64,000 nucleotides of DNA from Thalassolituus sp. UBA674 (GTDB lineage: Bacteria; Pseudomonadota; Gammaproteobacteria; Pseudomonadales; Oceanobacteraceae). This document shows, piece after piece, positions 23,167-32,392 of the stretch. The DNA lies in NCBI GenBank assembly GCA_002298335.1, contig DBNK01000036.1, positions 1 to 64,000 of the forward strand. The letters are read 5' to 3'. The stretch's first letter is position 1. Each line of letters begins with the position of its first letter. The position numbers and the translations under genes are program-made. A model generated the notes under the pieces. It was not told the DNA's origin and ran no database searches. It saw nothing but the letters and a program-made list of their open reading frames with translations.

Positions 23167-25560
23167 TCACAGAGGCATAACCGTCAATCGGAGAGTGTGA
23201 TTAGTTGGCCTGTGGATAATAACGACATTATCGCCAGTCACAATTGCCTTGTAGATTGAATCAACATCACATTTCAGTTCAGCAAGCTTTTCGTTTGAGT
23301 GATTGTATAGAACGGCATAGTCGCCATCGTATTTTGCCTCCTCTACAACCAGATAGTCGCTGTTGGCAAACAGAACTGAGCTATAAGGAACACTGACAGG
23401 ATCAGTCTCAGTCATTGTCTGCAATGATATTTTACGGCCGTTCTTGGTAAAAATTTCAGTGTCCGAAATATGGTAAGGCTCCAGATCCCATTCTTCCTGA
23501 TCTACGTCAATATGAAGAGTTTCGTGCTCTGAAAAATTGTCAGAAAAATCGGTGCGAGAGAAACGCTCACTTGCCCCGGTACGGTTATACCCAGAAATCA
23601 TACTGAAACGTGTCTGGTTCCACAGGGGGTTAATCGGTGCATTGTTGGATGAAACACTGTAACTTTCAATTATCGAAGCATTTGAATCATAGATCTCAAC
23701 AGACCAGTTGCTGGATGAATTCCTGGAGCCATAGGTAACAAATAGAGCATCATCCATTGCCTGAATATCAACACTGCCCTGAAGCCCTTCATCGATAAAT
23801 TTTTCGACTTTGTCTGATGAGGATGGATTGTCAATATAAGAAATATCAGTGTTATATTTCATGTATAGTCTATCCTCAGATTCGGAATAGACCATCTTAT
23901 CGAATGTGGTGCCACGATCGAGCTCAACAGGAATAATTAGTCGACCAGTGATGCTGTTCCAGCGCTGAATCATATATAGATCGTCATCCATGATATAAAG
24001 GATGCCATTTCGGTCTGAAGCCATTACATCGTTAGGTCCATATGAATAGAAGACACATCCACCGTTTACCGTTTCGTATTCATTCGCACACATTACCTCC
24101 TCAGGGAATAGATCATCCTCATTGAAATAGCCATCCCCATCAATATCTGGATCTGAATTGTTCCCGACACCATCAAGGTCAGTATCCTCCCATTCCTCGA
24201 AGTCTAGGGGGAATTCATCTTGGTCATCGTAGTAACCATCTCCGTCATCATCTTCGTCTTCGTGATCAGCAATGCCATCACTATCAAAATCTTTCCGTGT
24301 GCTGAGGTACACTTGCTGTTGGCCATCACTACCAAAGGTGTTTTCGTCAGATGAAGTGATTTTAAACTTGTATAAATCCGGTGCTCCGCTTACTTGAAGT
24401 AAGGAGTCAATATTAATGCTTGCCCGATTATTGATGGGGAAGCTCTGAACTACATCTAGCTCGATAAATGTGAATGCATTAGTATCAACAAAATATCCGG
24501 GATGGATGTATGCGGGCTCATCAATAGGGGATGTATATGCAAAGTAAGGACTGTAGTTGATAACATCATCGGTAGCAATTCCGCGCAATAAATTATTGTT
24601 TTTTTCTACGCTTTGTGTGTATCTTGAAAAGTAGCTGGCTGAATCTTTTATATAGACTGACGAAAGAATACGTTGAAATTCGGCGGATAATGTAAACTCG
24701 TTGCCTTCAGGATCTTTGTAAGTGGATGTGGTTGGCTCAGGGTGAATACCTATGTCCTCTTCATCATAATGACTATTCAACATTTTATGATCTTTTAAAG
24801 AAAGAATTGCAACTCCCTCTGAGGTTTGAATCGTACCACTAAGATTATAGAATTGAGCTTCATCATTACTTCCGCTGGCGGCACTAAACTTAAGTTTTGA
24901 TACGTAAGGTTCCTTTGTTAGTGGCTGAATAGTTTCCAGATGAGATTCGAAAACGGAAATGTTGAGATCAGATATTGCCTGACTATATAGCAGATAGCCG
25001 TCTAAATATCCAACAACTTCACTTTCAGAGGTTTCTGTGTATTTGTCAAATTGATAAATCGCATTGTAGCTGTTTGATTCATAATTGATGTTGTGGAATT
25101 GCAAAGTGATTACTCCGTTAGAAGTAATCCCATCATCAACGCAGTTAGAATAAAGTGCAGTGAATTTGGTTTCTGCAGATTTCGATGTCGTTGTGAGTGT
25201 CCCCCCTTCAGGACATGCTTCGGTTACGCTTGCGTCGCCATAATTTTTAAAATCGGGCATACCTGTTTCATTTTCGAAATTATGGAACGCTTGTGCATCC
25301 CACATAAATTCATCTGCTTGTAGTAGATCAGTAAGAATCATCTGCCCAAGTAATTGACCTTTTTCACGGTCTAGAGAAAGATTCTTGTTGGAATAAGAAT
25401 ATTGAAGGTTCGGTGCTATCGGCTCTGGTGCGTTTGATGGGGTTTCACCGCCACTTCCTTGAGGATTTGCAGGGCTGTTACCTCCTCCTCCGCCCCCGCA
25501 GGCAGATAACAAAACTGAAAAAGAGATAGTAATGATGATGCCGTTGATTTTCGGGTACAT
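23167..25560 (-). CDS. Large lipoprotein with thrombospondin type 3-like Asp repeats
   Basis: A 797-residue surface or periplasmic lipoprotein: the signal peptide ends in LLSAC (Cys21), followed by a Gly6 run and a Pro/Gly/Ser linker. At about residues 424-487 lie several DxDxDG-type units (DFDSDGIADH, DDDGDGYYDD, DTDLDGVGNN, DIDGDGYFNE), typical of calcium-binding thrombospondin type 3 repeats. They separate an N-terminal beta-rich domain from a C-terminal region that looks propeller-like. The gene is clearly more AT-rich than its neighbours, which points to recent acquisition. The function is unknown; adhesion or surface display is a guess from architecture. Confidence 0.8.
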   Translation of the reverse strand: MYPKINGIIITISFSVLLSACGGGGGGNSPANPQGSGGETPSNAPEPIAPNLQYSYSNKNLSLDREKGQLLGQMILTDLLQADEFMWDAQAFHNFENETGMPDFKNYGDASVTEACPEGGTLTTTSKSAETKFTALYSNCVDDGITSNGVITLQFHNINYESNSYNAIYQFDKYTETSESEVVGYLDGYLLYSQAISDLNISVFESHLETIQPLTKEPYVSKLKFSAASGSNDEAQFYNLSGTIQTSEGVAILSLKDHKMLNSHYDEEDIGIHPEPTTSTYKDPEGNEFTLSAEFQRILSSVYIKDSASYFSRYTQSVEKNNNLLRGIATDDVINYSPYFAYTSPIDEPAYIHPGYFVDTNAFTFIELDVVQSFPINNRASINIDSLLQVSGAPDLYKFKITSSDENTFGSDGQQQVYLSTRKDFDSDGIADHEDEDDDGDGYYDDQDEFPLDFEEWEDTDLDGVGNNSDPDIDGDGYFNEDDLFPEEVMCANEYETVNGGCVFYSYGPNDVMASDRNGILYIMDDDLYMIQRWNSITGRLIIPVELDRGTTFDKMVYSESEDRLYMKYNTDISYIDNPSSSDKVEKFIDEGLQGSVDIQAMDDALFVTYGSRNSSSNWSVEIYDSNASIIESYSVSSNNAPINPLWNQTRFSMISGYNRTGASERFSRTDFSDNFSEHETLHIDVDQEEWDLEPYHISDTEIFTKNGRKISLQTMTETDPVSVPYSSVLFANSDYLVVEEAKYDGDYAVLYNHSNEKLAELKCDVDSIYKAIVTGDNVVIIHRPTNHTLRLTVMPL

Positions 25561-25695
25561 AGATCATCTCTGATGTGGCGTATGACTAATGAAGAATTGT
25601 TCAGCGGAAATTTTATCACGCTACATCTGAGAAAGACGTTGAGCATGTAATTGTCTTCTTAGTAACCGACAAAGGCGGCGTCGCCCGGGCGATGA

Positions 25696-26727
25696 TTACT
25701 CCCCAAGCCTCGTCGCCTCAAACCGGTTCAGCAGGTGGTGCATCAGGTAACAGGCGAGCAGGGTGGCGACGATGGCGACCATGATGCTGCTGACCCGGTA
25801 CAGGCCGCTGAAGATCAGGTCATTGCCGGGTACCAGATATTGTCCAAAGAGGATGCCGAGGGTGGTCATAGCGCCGAAGCCGATGCCGGAGCCGTTGGCT
25901 TCTTTTACGTGCGCATGGGCAAACAACAGGGTGCCGATCCACAACAAGGGCGTGACCAACAGCAGCGTGCCAGACCAGTCGTAGAGTATGAACTGAACGC
26001 CCAACCCGAACGCAACGCCAATTATGGTGCCCATCGCCCGTTTACGGGCGTAGCTCAGGGCGCCGTTCCAGTGCATGGGAAACAGCAGCAGCAGGGTTGT
26101 GGCCTGGGCTGATAACGAGTCGCTCAGATCAAACAGCTGGAACACCAGAAAGGAGAGGGTGGCGACACTGGCGCCGAGCAGGGCTTCGTGGCGCATGCGG
26201 TGTGGCTCTTTAGGTCCGGGACGGTACGCCGGTCTGGGTTCGGTATCCGGTATCAGTACGGTGAGCGCAAACGCCACAGCGATTGAGAACAGGTTGGCCG
26301 CCATGTTGGTCATGATCAGCGCATCAAGATCGGTTTGCGGAAAGCTGGCAAAGTTCAGCATGATGCTCAGCCCGATCACACTGTTGGCTCCGAACAGAAA
26401 TAACGCCCCGCGTGACATACAGGCAAAGCGGTAGAGAAACAGCAGGAAGGCCAGGGGTGCCATTAAGCCTGGATGGCCACCGAAGAATCCGGCCAGCACA
26501 CCCACTTCCAGCCCACAGATGACGGAGGCCGCCAGCAGCTGGCGCGCAGCATGGGCATTCATCACAGGTACCAGACCCAGTAACAGCATGGGTGTAACGG
26601 TGAAGAATACGCCGTAGTTGCTGTTGGTGAGCTTGGCGACCAGAAACCCGAGCGTGGCACCAGTGGCAATGCGCAGACACTGGCGCAGCTCGTTTTCAGA
26701 CATGGGGTGTTGGCGCAGCAGCATCAT
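25696..26727 (-). CDS. DUF2955/FUSC-like inner-membrane transport protein
   Basis: An integral membrane protein of about 343 residues with roughly ten hydrophobic segments arranged in two halves, each opening with an LRIATGATLGF/LLGASVATLSF-type helix, as in the DUF2955 branch of the FUSC (aromatic acid exporter) group. The start chosen is ATG 26727, 10 bases after the HlyD stop; ATG 26703 is also possible. Members pair with a membrane fusion protein and export small aromatic or toxic compounds. It is the last gene of the MarR-HlyD-DUF2955 operon. Confidence 0.82.
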   Translation of the reverse strand: MMLLRQHPMSENELRQCLRIATGATLGFLVAKLTNSNYGVFFTVTPMLLLGLVPVMNAHAARQLLAASVICGLEVGVLAGFFGGHPGLMAPLAFLLFLYRFACMSRGALFLFGANSVIGLSIMLNFASFPQTDLDALIMTNMAANLFSIAVAFALTVLIPDTEPRPAYRPGPKEPHRMRHEALLGASVATLSFLVFQLFDLSDSLSAQATTLLLLFPMHWNGALSYARKRAMGTIIGVAFGLGVQFILYDWSGTLLLVTPLLWIGTLLFAHAHVKEANGSGIGFGAMTTLGILFGQYLVPGNDLIFSGLYRVSSIMVAIVATLLACYLMHHLLNRFEATRLGE

Positions 26728-26737
26728 AAGCAAGGCA

Positions 26738-27805
26738 TCAGTAAATGTAGTGCAGGATGCTGATCACGCGGATCTGCAGGTGCGCTAACCAGCGGAATAC
26801 CGGGTTTTCAGGCAGTAACTGCACGGTCGCACGTGAACCGGCTGCCAGTGCAGGATAGTCGTCCCCCTGCAGTTGAAAGTGCAGGCGCATACGTTGGGCA
26901 TCACGGACCCAGCGGTTGGTCACGGCGGGAGTGGCCAGGCTGCCATCGGCGCTGAACTGCCCGGCACTGACACCCGCATCCTGGCTGGTGACTTCGGCGG
27001 AAAACAGGCGGCCGGGGGCAATATCGAAGGCAACCCAGGCCTGAGTGCCTGGTCTGACCCGGCGCAGGCTCTTCTCCCGGAAGTCAGCAATAATATCGAG
27101 CTCATCTGACACCAGCGCCATAACCGGCTGGCCATTGGCAACCATACTGCCGGGTTCCAGTTGCAGGTTACTGACATGCCCGGCCTGTGCGGCGTAAATC
27201 CGGGTGTAACTCAGATTCAGCTCTGCCTGTTCGACCTGATTACGTGCCTGACGCAGACGCAGGTTGTCGTCGCCGGTCTGGCCACGTGATGCGACCAGTT
27301 GGGCCAGTTGCGCCCTGGCTGACTGCAGCTGAGCGGTGGCTGATTCCGCGTCGGTGATGGCCTCTTCATACAATTGACGGGAGACCCCATCGCGCTCGGC
27401 AAGTTGACTCAGACGCTGGGCTTCACGCTGCTTCTGCCCCAGTTCAGCATGACGTGCGGTAACCACTGCCTCGGCGGAGGCGACTGATGCATCCAGTTCG
27501 GCATTGGTCTGCAGCGCCTGCTCCAGTGACAGTTTGGCCTGCTGTAACGCGAGCTGGTAGGGGGACGGGTCGATCTCGAACAGGAGTTGTCCGGGTTCGA
27601 CGGCTTCATTGTTGCGGATGTTCACGGTCTGAATGCGGCCGGAAACCTGGGGTGCAATTTTCACCACAGTACGGGTCGCCATGGCTTGCGGCGTAAGAGG
27701 AATCTCCAGATCGGCCAGCAGGAAATAGGCGAACACCACCACAAAACCAATCATGGAAAACTTAACCAGCCGGGCAAATTGCTGATCGGGTGTCAGGGCG
27801 GTCAT
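26738..27805 (-). CDS. HlyD/EmrA-family membrane fusion protein
   Basis: Periplasmic adaptor of a tripartite or two-part efflux pump. One N-terminal membrane anchor (about residues 14-32) is followed by a biotinyl-lipoyl half motif (VEPGQLLFEIDPSPY), a long Gln/Ala-rich coiled coil (about 85-195), the second lipoyl half (GHVSNLQLEPGSMV) and beta-barrel domain. The 355-residue length fits. The ATGA overlap with the marR gene upstream and the transporter gene downstream place it in one operon. No outer-membrane TolC-like gene accompanies it. Confidence 0.9.
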   Translation of the reverse strand: MTALTPDQQFARLVKFSMIGFVVVFAYFLLADLEIPLTPQAMATRTVVKIAPQVSGRIQTVNIRNNEAVEPGQLLFEIDPSPYQLALQQAKLSLEQALQTNAELDASVASAEAVVTARHAELGQKQREAQRLSQLAERDGVSRQLYEEAITDAESATAQLQSARAQLAQLVASRGQTGDDNLRLRQARNQVEQAELNLSYTRIYAAQAGHVSNLQLEPGSMVANGQPVMALVSDELDIIADFREKSLRRVRPGTQAWVAFDIAPGRLFSAEVTSQDAGVSAGQFSADGSLATPAVTNRWVRDAQRMRLHFQLQGDDYPALAAGSRATVQLLPENPVFRWLAHLQIRVISILHYIY

Positions 27806-28272
27806 ACGTCATCTCCGCTAGGGTTGAGTTGGGCCAGGGCGTTTTCGGTAATCTGAGAAACCACAGCGTCGAAACGCCGCAGGTCTTCCGGGTCGATGCC
27901 GACCAGTAATTTAGAGCGGGCCTTTATGATGTGTGACTGCAGGGATTCAATGAGAATATTCCCGGCTTCGGTCAGCTCAACGATCCTGGCGCGTTTGTCC
28001 TGTGCACAGGCATGACGGACAACCAGTCCCTGTTCTTCGAGTTGACCAAGTGTCCGCATCAGCGACGCGACTTCGATGTCCAGCGCTTCGGCCAGCTGTT
28101 TCTGGGTGACCTGCCCGACCATGCGCTTGAGTTTCCAGATGGCGGTCCAGCGCGGATGTGTCAGACCCAGAGGAGCAAGTTCATGGTCCGCAACCGTCTT
28201 CCATAAACGGCTGACGCGACCCAGGCGCTCGCCCAGGGTGCTTTCAGAAACCTGATCAAGATAATGATTCAT
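27802..28272 (-). CDS. MarR-family transcriptional regulator, probable local repressor
   Basis: A 156-residue winged-helix regulator (MarR/SlyA type): helices around GLTHPRWTAIWKL, the recognition region LAEALDIEVASLMRTLGQLEEQGLV, and the wing with DKRARIVELTEAG. It is the first gene of the efflux operon. The inverted repeat pair at 28290-28326, 18 bases before its start, is the obvious operator, so it probably represses itself and the pump until an aromatic or phenolic ligand binds. Confidence 0.92.
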   Translation of the reverse strand: MNHYLDQVSESTLGERLGRVSRLWKTVADHELAPLGLTHPRWTAIWKLKRMVGQVTQKQLAEALDIEVASLMRTLGQLEEQGLVVRHACAQDKRARIVELTEAGNILIESLQSHIIKARSKLLVGIDPEDLRRFDAVVSQITENALAQLNPSGDDV

Positions 28273-28289
28273 AATGAGATGCCAATTAG

Positions 28290-28326
28290 TTAGCCTGCTA
28301 AGTAGTTTAAATTGTTAGCAGGCTAA
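28290..28326. promoter_or_regulatory. Operator pair upstream of marR
   Basis: TTAGCCTGCTAA (28290-28301) and its exact reverse complement TTAGCAGGCTAA (28315-28326) lie 13 bases apart. Each copy is itself nearly palindromic, so two MarR dimers could bind, spaced by 25 bases centre to centre. The location just upstream of the repressor gene fits autoregulation. Confidence 0.75.
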
Positions 28327-28410
28327 GTAAATGGCGTGAAGAACAACATATAGTTGTTTCGGGTGGAACAATGTGGCTCTATTCTTTGTACTGTTCCATT
28401 GTGTCGGAAT

Positions 28411-29175
28411 TCAGGGTGTGATCCGCAGCCGTTCAATGTAGTCAGTGAACACGGCATTCACCCCAGCCTCCCAGAGGCGCTGGGCATCTACGATGTTGTT
28501 CACGGTAAAGCAGGCAAGTGGCACGCCCTGTTCGCGCAGTTGACGGATGACTCCACCGTCAAAGAAGTCGAGCTGAAAATGCAGGCCGGTGGCCAGGCAT
28601 TGCTTCAGGCGCTTTTGCCAGTCGGCTGGGATGGCTTCGACATTCAGGCCACGGTCAAACTGTGGCAGGAGTTCTGCGGCATAACACAGCGCCCGTTCAT
28701 TGAAACTGGACAGCAGTATGTGCTGGCTGAACGCCGTATCTCTGAAAGCGGATTGCATCGCCTGCACCGTTTCCCATTCGCGACCTATGGTGGGTTTGAT
28801 CTCAATATTCAGACTCAGGTTGAGGTCATCGGCCAGCGACAACAGTTCGCTCAACGTGAGGATCTTTTCTTCTTTATAAAAGGGGGAGAACCAGCTGCCG
28901 GCGTCCAGTGTTTTCAGGTCAGCTAATGGTTGCTGAATGATCAGCCCGCGTCCGTTCGAACAGCGCTCAAGCTTATGATCATGAAAAATCACCGCTTCTC
29001 CATCGGCACTGATGGTGACATCCACCTCCGCCCAGGTCGCGCCCAGCTCATGGGCTTTGGCAATTGCCGCTGCTGTGTTTTCAGGGGCATGGCCGCTGGC
29101 GCCCCGGTGGGCAATAAAGCGGGGCAGGTGATCGTAAACAGACGGGGTATTCGCAGACGGCGGGCAGCTTGGCAT
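28411..29175 (-). CDS. Glycerophosphodiester phosphodiesterase (UgpQ-like)
   Basis: Hydrolyses glycerophosphodiesters to glycerol 3-phosphate and an alcohol. The GDPD TIM-barrel motifs are intact: AHRGASGHAPENT with the catalytic His, EVDVTISADGEAVIFHDH with Glu/Asp metal ligands and the second His, and IEIKP. The 254-residue length and lack of a signal peptide point to the cytoplasmic UgpQ type. No ugp transporter is adjacent. The start ATG at 29175 has only a weak ribosome site. Confidence 0.9.
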   Translation of the reverse strand: MPSCPPSANTPSVYDHLPRFIAHRGASGHAPENTAAAIAKAHELGATWAEVDVTISADGEAVIFHDHKLERCSNGRGLIIQQPLADLKTLDAGSWFSPFYKEEKILTLSELLSLADDLNLSLNIEIKPTIGREWETVQAMQSAFRDTAFSQHILLSSFNERALCYAAELLPQFDRGLNVEAIPADWQKRLKQCLATGLHFQLDFFDGGVIRQLREQGVPLACFTVNNIVDAQRLWEAGVNAVFTDYIERLRITP

Positions 29176-29321
29176 ACAGGCAACTCACAACAGGAAAGTG
29201 ACTGCTCAGAGGCCTGAGCAGATTTCCATAAGCTTATACCGGGCGTAGCAGGAGGCAAGTAGGGGCGCGCAATGTTTTGCATAGAATTCAGACGCCATCT
29301 GTTGTCTGGTTTTTGTATGTC

Positions 29322-29690
29322 TCAGCATGGCTCCATGGCCTTGTGCATCATAAGCAGGAGCAGAGTCCCGGAGGTTGCGAGTACGGCTGTCAGCTCTTGA
29401 GGTAAGCGCTTATCAGCCTGTGCGAAATCACCGGAAATCAGCCCCACGTTCTGTAGCAACAGCATGGCACTGTGAAGTCCACTGGTAATCGTATTGACCA
29501 CCAACTGCTCCAGCTGACACAGGATGTCGGCAACAGTGCTTACACTCTCAGTTAACAGCAGGCAGATGATGTCGTACAGCCCGTCTGCCAGGCTGGCCAC
29601 ACGGAGTTCAGGTACACAGACAATCCAGATTCCTGCAGCCAGCATTACGCAGCCGGTCAGAACGGCAGGGCAGCGTTGGATGATGCTCAT
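29322..29690 (-). CDS. Small membrane protein of unknown function
   Basis: A 122-residue protein with hydrophobic stretches near residues 8-26 and 100-116. A good ribosome site (GGGGAG, eight bases before ATG) and a 20-base gap after the DUF1772 gene suggest that it is real and the last gene of that operon. I recognise no family. The central part is an amphipathic helix region rich in Leu, Thr and Ser. Confidence 0.5.
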   Translation of the reverse strand: MSIIQRCPAVLTGCVMLAAGIWIVCVPELRVASLADGLYDIICLLLTESVSTVADILCQLEQLVVNTITSGLHSAMLLLQNVGLISGDFAQADKRLPQELTAVLATSGTLLLLMMHKAMEPC

Positions 29691-29710
29691 AACGACAACT
29701 CCCCGCAGAA

Positions 29711-30163
29711 TCAGCCAGTGGAGAGCATCAGCAGGACACAGCTGATCAGACAGCTCAGTGTGCGGATGTGATTCAGGCGGTTCCAGGCAGGTTGATAGTC
29801 ATGCCAGTAGTCCGCCAGGCTCTGATGCTCCCCGGCCAGACGCAGCAGTCGGTTATTCAGCGGCACGTTGCCGAAAGCCGTTACACCAGTCATGCCTGCC
29901 AGATAAATAGCGGCAGCCGTTGCCGCGGGTACTGAAATTCCCGGTTCTGGGTCAATGAAGGACCAGACCAGTAAAGCGGCCATTCCAATGGATGAGACAA
30001 CAAACAAGGGCAGAAACAGGGTTTTCACAATCACGTCGTTGATGCGGTTCATTGCCTGTGCGCCCTGAACTGGGGGCAATTCCCCCAGCGCCCGCATAAC
30101 AAAGACTGAGAAGGTAAAATAGATTCCGGCCATCAGACCGGACATCAGTATAAGTATCAGCAT
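29711..30163 (-). CDS. DUF1772 (anthrone oxygenase-like) membrane protein
   Basis: A 150-residue membrane protein with four hydrophobic helices and the DUF1772 pattern (YFTFSVFVMRAL, FGNVPLNNRL). The family includes fungal anthrone oxygenases, but most bacterial members have no known role. It overlaps the NmrA-type gene by one base and is therefore co-translated with it, opposite to the AraC regulator. Confidence 0.85.
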   Translation of the reverse strand: MLILILMSGLMAGIYFTFSVFVMRALGELPPVQGAQAMNRINDVIVKTLFLPLFVVSSIGMAALLVWSFIDPEPGISVPAATAAAIYLAGMTGVTAFGNVPLNNRLLRLAGEHQSLADYWHDYQPAWNRLNHIRTLSCLISCVLLMLSTG

Positions 30164-31011
30164 CAGCCGGCCTCCGTATCCACTGTGATCATATTCCAGA
30201 TACCTGTGGCGGCAGTGCTGGCCACGTAGTCTTCAAAGCGGCGGGGCGGGCGACCGAGCAGGTTGCCAAGGGTTAAGGTGACCGATTCATTGCGGCCATC
30301 GAGAACGTTGACGAAGAGTTCGTTCATCAACCAGGCGATATCCTCCGGCAGGCCGGCCTTTCTGGCGCCTTCAAGGTAGGCTTCAACAGGCACAGTCGTG
30401 ATTGCGATCTTCCGTCCGGTCTGATGCGCGATGATGTCCACACACTGACGGAAGGTCAGGAGTTCCGGGCCGGTCACTTCGAACAGTTGGTTGACCAGCT
30501 CAGGGCGCGTCAGTGCAGCGACGACGACCCCGGCCAGATCATCAATATCGATAAAAGGTTCGCAGGCTTTTGGCTCAGGCAGAATGAGGTTGCCTGACTG
30601 AATCCCTTCAAGCATGAAACTCTCACTGAAGTTCTGCATAAACCAGCTGGCCCGGACGATATTCCACGCCATCCCGCTGTGCTTTATCACGGCCTCGGCC
30701 CGTTGTGCTCCGTCTTCTCCGCGGCCCGATAGCAGTACCAGATGCTCAATGCCTGCTTCTTTTGCAGCACCGACGAGCGCGTGGATGTCTTCTTCTGCCC
30801 GGGGCACGGCCAGATCGGGGTAGTAAGTAACGTAAACCGCATGGACCCCCTGTAATGCCGGAACCCAGGTGTCGCGGTTTTCCCAGTCAAAGGTGAATTG
30901 ACTGCTGCGGGACAGAGCGCGGGTTGCATATCCGGCGGCCTGCAGGCGCGCCAGAACACGGCTTCCGGTTTTGCCGTTGGCACCGATAACGGCAACAGAC
31001 TGATTCTTCAT
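30163..31011 (-). CDS. NmrA-like NAD(P)-binding protein
   Basis: An atypical short-chain dehydrogenase of the NmrA/QOR2 group: Rossmann motif VIGANGKTGSRV at the N-terminus, HLVLLSGRG strand, and no Tyr-x3-Lys catalytic pair at the usual place. The 282-residue length fits. Such proteins either sense NAD(P) or reduce quinones. Together with DUF1772 and the divergent AraC regulator it forms a cassette found in various proteobacteria; the substrate is unknown. Confidence 0.87.
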   Translation of the reverse strand: MKNQSVAVIGANGKTGSRVLARLQAAGYATRALSRSSQFTFDWENRDTWVPALQGVHAVYVTYYPDLAVPRAEEDIHALVGAAKEAGIEHLVLLSGRGEDGAQRAEAVIKHSGMAWNIVRASWFMQNFSESFMLEGIQSGNLILPEPKACEPFIDIDDLAGVVVAALTRPELVNQLFEVTGPELLTFRQCVDIIAHQTGRKIAITTVPVEAYLEGARKAGLPEDIAWLMNELFVNVLDGRNESVTLTLGNLLGRPPRRFEDYVASTAATGIWNMITVDTEAG

Positions 31012-31129
31012 GGTCTACCTCCGGGATGGATCTTTAAACATTGAGGTCACTCTAACCGGCGATGTCTTGATCTTTAATGCTCATGGCGCCATAGTTTTTT
31101 GCAGTTTGTCCAAAAATGCCGGAGGCTGA

Positions 31130-32104
31130 ATGAGTGAGGTGAAACAGCGGGATATTCCTGAACTGTCGGATGCCCTGGGTGAAACCCTGTATTCGCTCAG
31201 GCTTAACGGCCTGATGTACGCAAACTCAGAACTCTCTGCCCCGTGGGGTGTAGCCATGCCACCAATGGCAGGACGCCTGATGTTTCATATCGTCACCCGG
31301 GGCGGCTGCTGGCTGAGGTTTCCTGATCATGAAGCCCTGTATCTCGAGCCTGGAGATCTGGCCCTGTTGCCAAGGGGGGAAGGGCATCTGATTTCGTCAT
31401 CCGACGGTCTGGAATGCGAGCCTTTCTTCGATATACCGGTCAGTAAACTGACTGACCGGTTCGAATTTATGCGGTACGGCGGCGGTGGTGATGAAACACA
31501 CGTCACCTGCGGTGTGCTCAGTTTTGATCATGTGGCCGGGCAGAAGCTCATCTCCCAGTTGCCACCTGTGATACACATGCAGGCTGCCAGGGGGGAGTTA
31601 TCCAGTCAGCTGCAGTCCTTGATTCAACTGATGGGCATTGAGGCGTCCACACTCTCCACCGGCAGCGAGACGGTGGTGGCGCATCTGGCCGATATCATTG
31701 TGATTCAGGCCATCCGCCATTGGATTGCACATTCGCCCTCAGCCAGTCATGGATGGCTTGGTGCTCTGAAAGATCCGAAAATCGGTAAAGCGCTGGCGGC
31801 AATACATGCCCACCCTGAAGTCGCGTGGACGGTTGAGCGGCTGGCGGAAGAAGCAGGCATGTCCCGTTCCGGATTTTCAGCCCGCTTCAGCGAGACTGTG
31901 GGTACGTCGGTCAAGCAGTACCTGACCGAGTGGCGTATGCGCCTGGCACGGATGAGAATAATGCATTCAAAGACCACACTCGCCGATCTGGCCGAAGAAA
32001 TGGGGTATCAGTCAGAAGCTGCGTTCTCCCGGGCCTATAAACGGATGTTCGGTGTTGCCCCCATCCGCCCCAAGGCGGCTTCTGCTGCGGTTTCTGATAT
32101 CTGA
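31130..32104 (+). CDS. AraC-family regulator with N-terminal cupin domain
   Basis: A 324-residue activator: a cupin sensor domain (LYLEPGDLALLPRGEGHLI at about residues 79-97) and a C-terminal double helix-turn-helix (AEEAGMSRSGFSARFSE and MGYQSEAAFSRAYKRMFG). GGAGG precedes ATG 31130. It is divergent from the NmrA-DUF1772 operon with a 118-base intergenic region and most likely controls that operon. Confidence 0.92.
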   Translation: MSEVKQRDIPELSDALGETLYSLRLNGLMYANSELSAPWGVAMPPMAGRLMFHIVTRGGCWLRFPDHEALYLEPGDLALLPRGEGHLISSSDGLECEPFFDIPVSKLTDRFEFMRYGGGGDETHVTCGVLSFDHVAGQKLISQLPPVIHMQAARGELSSQLQSLIQLMGIEASTLSTGSETVVAHLADIIVIQAIRHWIAHSPSASHGWLGALKDPKIGKALAAIHAHPEVAWTVERLAEEAGMSRSGFSARFSETVGTSVKQYLTEWRMRLARMRIMHSKTTLADLAEEMGYQSEAAFSRAYKRMFGVAPIRPKAASAAVSDI

Positions 32105-32392
32105 ATTCAGATCCGAACCGGGCTTAAAACAATGCACTTTCAATAAATGTCCGCATCCGCACTGCCGGTCTGATTCTGTGACCGGCATGTCTGCTTCAGA
32201 AACACGTGATAGGTATAAGTTCGTATTTTATCGGGATTGCTGTGTTTGCCAGTCGGGTACTGTTTACAAATATCACAACCAGTAAATAGTAATCACCGCA
32301 GGTTCTGAATCGTCACTGATTTCCACTGCAGGTCTCGGCGCTGAACAGTGGTTGGCGGGTTATAAATTACCGGACATAAAAGAGAGGGACTT

